A DNA stretch of 7,760 nt from Dehalococcoidia bacterium (lineage in GTDB: Bacteria > Chloroflexota > Dehalococcoidia > Dehalococcoidales > BS750m-G39). Both the position numbers and the translations under genes were made by a program. Positions within the stretch are counted from its first letter, which is position 1. Every line of letters starts with the position of its first letter. The notes beneath the pieces were generated by a model. It did no database searches. It saw only the letters and a program-made list of their open reading frames with translations, and was not told where the DNA came from. The stretch covers positions 1-7,760 of the forward strand of contig DAOWJM010000137.1 in the NCBI GenBank assembly GCA_030640325.1, given 5' to 3'. Of this stretch, positions 6,214 through 7,760 are shown one piece after another.

Positions 6214-6243
6214 ATGATACCAGATACCATGCTCAGCAGGCAA
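6214..6243 (-). promoter_or_regulatory. Possible promoter for the deacetylase gene
   Basis: On the minus strand, TTGCCT (6238-6243) and TATCAT (6214-6219) are 18 bp apart. Transcription would begin near 6207, about 22 bases before the preferred ATG at 6185. That leader contains the AAGGGG ribosome binding site. If correct, the alternative ATG at 6230 would not be on the mRNA. The boxes are only moderately close to consensus. Confidence 0.4.
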
Positions 6244-6316
6244 GACGGCGCTTGAGTTAGTTCAGACAGATTGGTGACACAGATTATTATATTTCGTTTC
6301 TCCGTGGCATTGACCC

Positions 6317-6460
6317 CACCTCCTCCCCGTTTTAAGCAGTTCTCTTTTTTCCCACCCTCCCGCCCTATAGGGACTTCGTCCCTCTAAAACTCCCTTGCTT
6401 TTGGGGGCGTCTAAGAGAGGGGAGGGTTACCTAAATCAAAAACTTAAGGGGGGTGAGGTG
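6317..6460. repeat. MITE-like nested inverted repeat in the deacetylase-suf intergenic region
   Basis: Genes are absent from 6186 to 6559, and this element occupies the centre of that stretch. Its ends are imperfect inverted copies, CACCTCCTCCCCGTTTTAAG at 6317-6336 and CTTAAGGGGGGTGAGGTG at 6443-6460. Inside are ACCCTCCC (6354-6361) paired with GGGAGGGT (6420-6427), and a tight hairpin AGGGAC-TTC-GTCCCT (6369-6383). It has strong strand asymmetry in runs of C and G. No coding frame of note and no clear target-site duplication is seen. It resembles a non-autonomous transposable or palindromic intergenic repeat; mobility is inferred. Confidence 0.55.
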
Positions 6461-6505
6461 CCGAAAGTTGAGGTGTCACTAAGGTACTAAAACGAGTACA
6501 AGCGC

Positions 6506-6534
6506 TTGAGTTCACCACCTTGATGAATTATACT
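6506..6534 (+). promoter_or_regulatory. Probable promoter of the suf gene pair
   Basis: TTGAGT (6506-6511) and TATACT (6529-6534) are separated by 17 bp, close to the sigma-70 consensus. Transcription should begin near 6541, giving a leader of about 20 bases that holds the ribosome binding site at 6551-6559. A short inverted repeat, GTACT/AGTAC (6484-6488 and 6495-6499), lies just upstream; I cannot assign it to a regulator. Confidence 0.6.
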
Positions 6535-6550
6535 GTTATAGGCACTGGTT

Positions 6551-6559
6551 GGAGGTGAT
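6551..6559 (+). promoter_or_regulatory. Very strong ribosome binding site of sufC
   Basis: GGAGGTGAT is a near-full complement of the 16S rRNA 3' end. Two consecutive ATG codons follow. The GGAGG core is four bases from ATG 6560 and seven from ATG 6563, so the second is at the better distance. The protein would differ by a single Met. Confidence 0.75.
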
Positions 6560-7291
6560 ATGATGCTGGAAGTAGAAAATCTTCGGTTGACATTAAATGG
6601 TAACTCAATAATTAATGATTTGAGCTTGCACGTTGATAAGGGTGAAATACATGGGATTTTGGGTGAAAATGGAACCGGTAAGACCACCATTGCCTATCTT
6701 ATAATGGGGGTAAATAACTACAAGCCCACCGGGGGGAGGATTATTTTCCAGGGTCAGGATATTGCCGAGCTTTCTGTTTCTCAGCGGGCAAAGGGGGGGA
6801 TAACCCTAGCCTGGCAAGAGCCAGCCAAGGTGGAAGGGCTGAGCGTGAGGGACTACCTCAAGCTAAGTGGCAATAATGCTGATGCAGAGCAGGCTGAACA
6901 TTATCTGCGCATGGTAGGGATGGAACCAGCGCAATATTTGGATAGAGATATTGACGCTACCTTAAGCGGGGGTGAGAGGAAAAGGATAGAGCTGGCTTCG
7001 GTGTTAGCTATGCACCCCAAGCTGGCTATATTGGATGAACCTGACTCCGGCATAGATATTGTGTCATTACCTCTGATTCTTAATGGCATAGTGGAAATGA
7101 ACAGGCAGGGCTCATCTGTTTTATTGATTACCCATAGTGAAAAGATGGCAGAAATAGCCCACAGGGTGTCTATATTATGTGCTGGTAAGATAATTAGAAC
7201 CGGGGCGCCAGCGGAAACGAGCCTGTGGTTCAAAGATAACTGCCGAACCTGCCCCCATATCAATGAGCCAGTAGGAGAAGAACCCCTATGA
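6560..7291 (+). CDS. sufC: SufC-type ABC ATPase for Fe-S cluster assembly
   Basis: This 243-residue soluble ABC ATPase powers iron-sulfur cluster building on a SufB/SufD-type scaffold. All nucleotide-binding motifs are present: Walker A GENGTGKT (35-42), Q-loop Q86 in WQEP, signature LSGGE (135-139), Walker B LAILDEP (155-161) with E160, D-loop SGID (163-166) and switch His H192 in ITHS. SufC-like features are the GEIHGILGENGTGKTTIAYL opening and the DEPDSGID block. The C-terminus has a CRTCPH segment (C228, C231, H233), a possible metal-binding motif that standard SufC lacks. The gene is coupled to the next one by a 4-bp ATGA overlap. With no sufS, sufE or sufU next to it, the pair resembles the two-gene minimal SUF (SMS-type) arrangement. 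More genes could lie beyond the window. Confidence 0.9.
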   Translation: MMLEVENLRLTLNGNSIINDLSLHVDKGEIHGILGENGTGKTTIAYLIMGVNNYKPTGGRIIFQGQDIAELSVSQRAKGGITLAWQEPAKVEGLSVRDYLKLSGNNADAEQAEHYLRMVGMEPAQYLDRDIDATLSGGERKRIELASVLAMHPKLAILDEPDSGIDIVSLPLILNGIVEMNRQGSSVLLITHSEKMAEIAHRVSILCAGKIIRTGAPAETSLWFKDNCRTCPHINEPVGEEPL

Positions 7292-7760
7292 TCGGTTACT
7301 CGGTGGAAAAAGAATATCAGGGGATGCTTGATGCCTATGAAAAGGCTGGTGGTGATAAGAGCGCCCTACAAAGTAAGGAAGTAGCCAAACTGGTTATTCA
7401 TGAGAATAGGGTGCTGAGTACCGATGGAGTTAAGGGGATAAAAATAGAAACAAAGGAAACTGAAAGCGGTGTCGACATCAACTTCCTGGTAGAAGAAGGA
7501 GCTAAGATACCCCGCCCGGTCCACCTTTGCTTTGGAATTCTCCCCCAGGAAGGACTGCAGGAAATCATTTTGAAGGTGAAGGCTGGAGATAATAGCGAGG
7601 TACATGTAATTGCCCATTGCATCTTCCCCAATGCGGTCAAGGTGATACATAAAATGGACGCCGATATAGAGATTGGAAATAATGCTAAGTTCGATTATAA
7701 AGAAACCCATTATCACGGGGAGTTTGGGGGCATTGAGGTAATCCCAAAGGCAAGGGTTAA
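7288..7760 (+). CDS. SufB/SufD-like Fe-S cluster scaffold protein, 3' end missing
   Basis: The frame opens at ATG 7288, overlapping the sufC stop as ATGA, and is still open after 157 codons at the right edge. AGGAG at 7273-7277 is ten bases upstream. The visible part has a short helical N-terminus (about 1-38) followed by the start of the beta-helix core of SufB/SufD proteins. The best block is VHVIAHCIFPNAVKVIHKMD (105-124), followed by ADIEIGNNAKFDYKETHYHG and then GGIEVIPKA (147-155). The short N-terminus is unlike the long one of typical SufB and suits the compact SufBD or SmsB type found in anaerobes and archaea. The protein should form the scaffold complex with the SufC ATPase. C81 and C111 are the only Cys residues so far, and the cluster-binding region lies beyond the edge, so SufB versus SufD identity is open. 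Confidence 0.82.
   Translation, partial: MIGYSVEKEYQGMLDAYEKAGGDKSALQSKEVAKLVIHENRVLSTDGVKGIKIETKETESGVDINFLVEEGAKIPRPVHLCFGILPQEGLQEIILKVKAGDNSEVHVIAHCIFPNAVKVIHKMDADIEIGNNAKFDYKETHYHGEFGGIEVIPKARV

Noticed and set aside
6369..6383. AGGGAC-TTC-GTCCCT hairpin as a rho-independent terminator
   Set aside because: No T-run follows on either strand, and both flanking genes are transcribed away from it. It is better explained as the centre of the nested repeat.
6186..6559. Small gene, tRNA or riboswitch in the 374-bp gap
   Set aside because: No frame with a start signal and no cloverleaf or known riboswitch pattern was seen; only promoters and the inverted-repeat element are present.
7366..7716. 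Antisense open frames opposite the SufB/D-like gene
   Set aside because: The plus-strand frame encodes a recognisable SufB/D core with a coupled start. The minus-strand frames show no motif and no ribosome binding site.

Overview
The window looks like a chromosomal segment from an anaerobic bacterium of the Chloroflexota, most likely class Dehalococcoidia. That placement rests on gene content and general protein flavour (short separate SecD and SecF, a CCA-adding enzyme with an HD domain, a bare SufC plus SufB/D-like pair, small Xre regulators) and on mid-range GC. It was not tested by any search. Most of the DNA is ordinary housekeeping sequence. The left 1.2 kb is different in character.

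Left region (1-1214): an accessory regulatory module. Two divergent helix-turn-helix regulator genes (1-246 on the minus strand, running off the edge; 393-788 on the plus strand) are fired by back-to-back consensus sigma-70 promoters. A small membrane protein gene (833-1102, minus) faces the second regulator. Four palindromes with the core GCCA-NN-TGGC lie at 30-41, 261-272, 363-380 and 1192-1209. Two of them fill the 17-bp spacers of the promoters for the plus-strand regulator and the membrane protein, and those two promoters match at 26 of 29 positions. The plus-strand regulator appears to be made from a leaderless mRNA. This is a self-contained repressor circuit with an undescribed membrane effector, and it is the most interesting part of the window.

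Middle region (1254-5159): cca (tRNA CCA-end synthesis or repair, TTG start) is followed by secD and secF, the protein-export accessory subunits, which overlap by 4 bp. Between cca and secD lies a palindromic, CTAAA/TTTAG-rich intergenic repeat. It supplies the last codons of cca and the ribosome binding site of secD. A histone-deacetylase-family gene (5151-6185, minus) converges on secF and overlaps it by 9 bp.

Right region (6186-7760): a 374-bp gene-free stretch holds the promoter of the deacetylase gene, a MITE-like nested inverted repeat (6317-6460) and the promoter of an iron-sulfur cluster assembly pair. That pair is a SufC-type ATPase (6560-7291) translationally coupled to a SufB/SufD-like scaffold protein (7288 to beyond the right edge). 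I saw no tRNA, rRNA, CRISPR array, transposase or clear rho-independent terminator.
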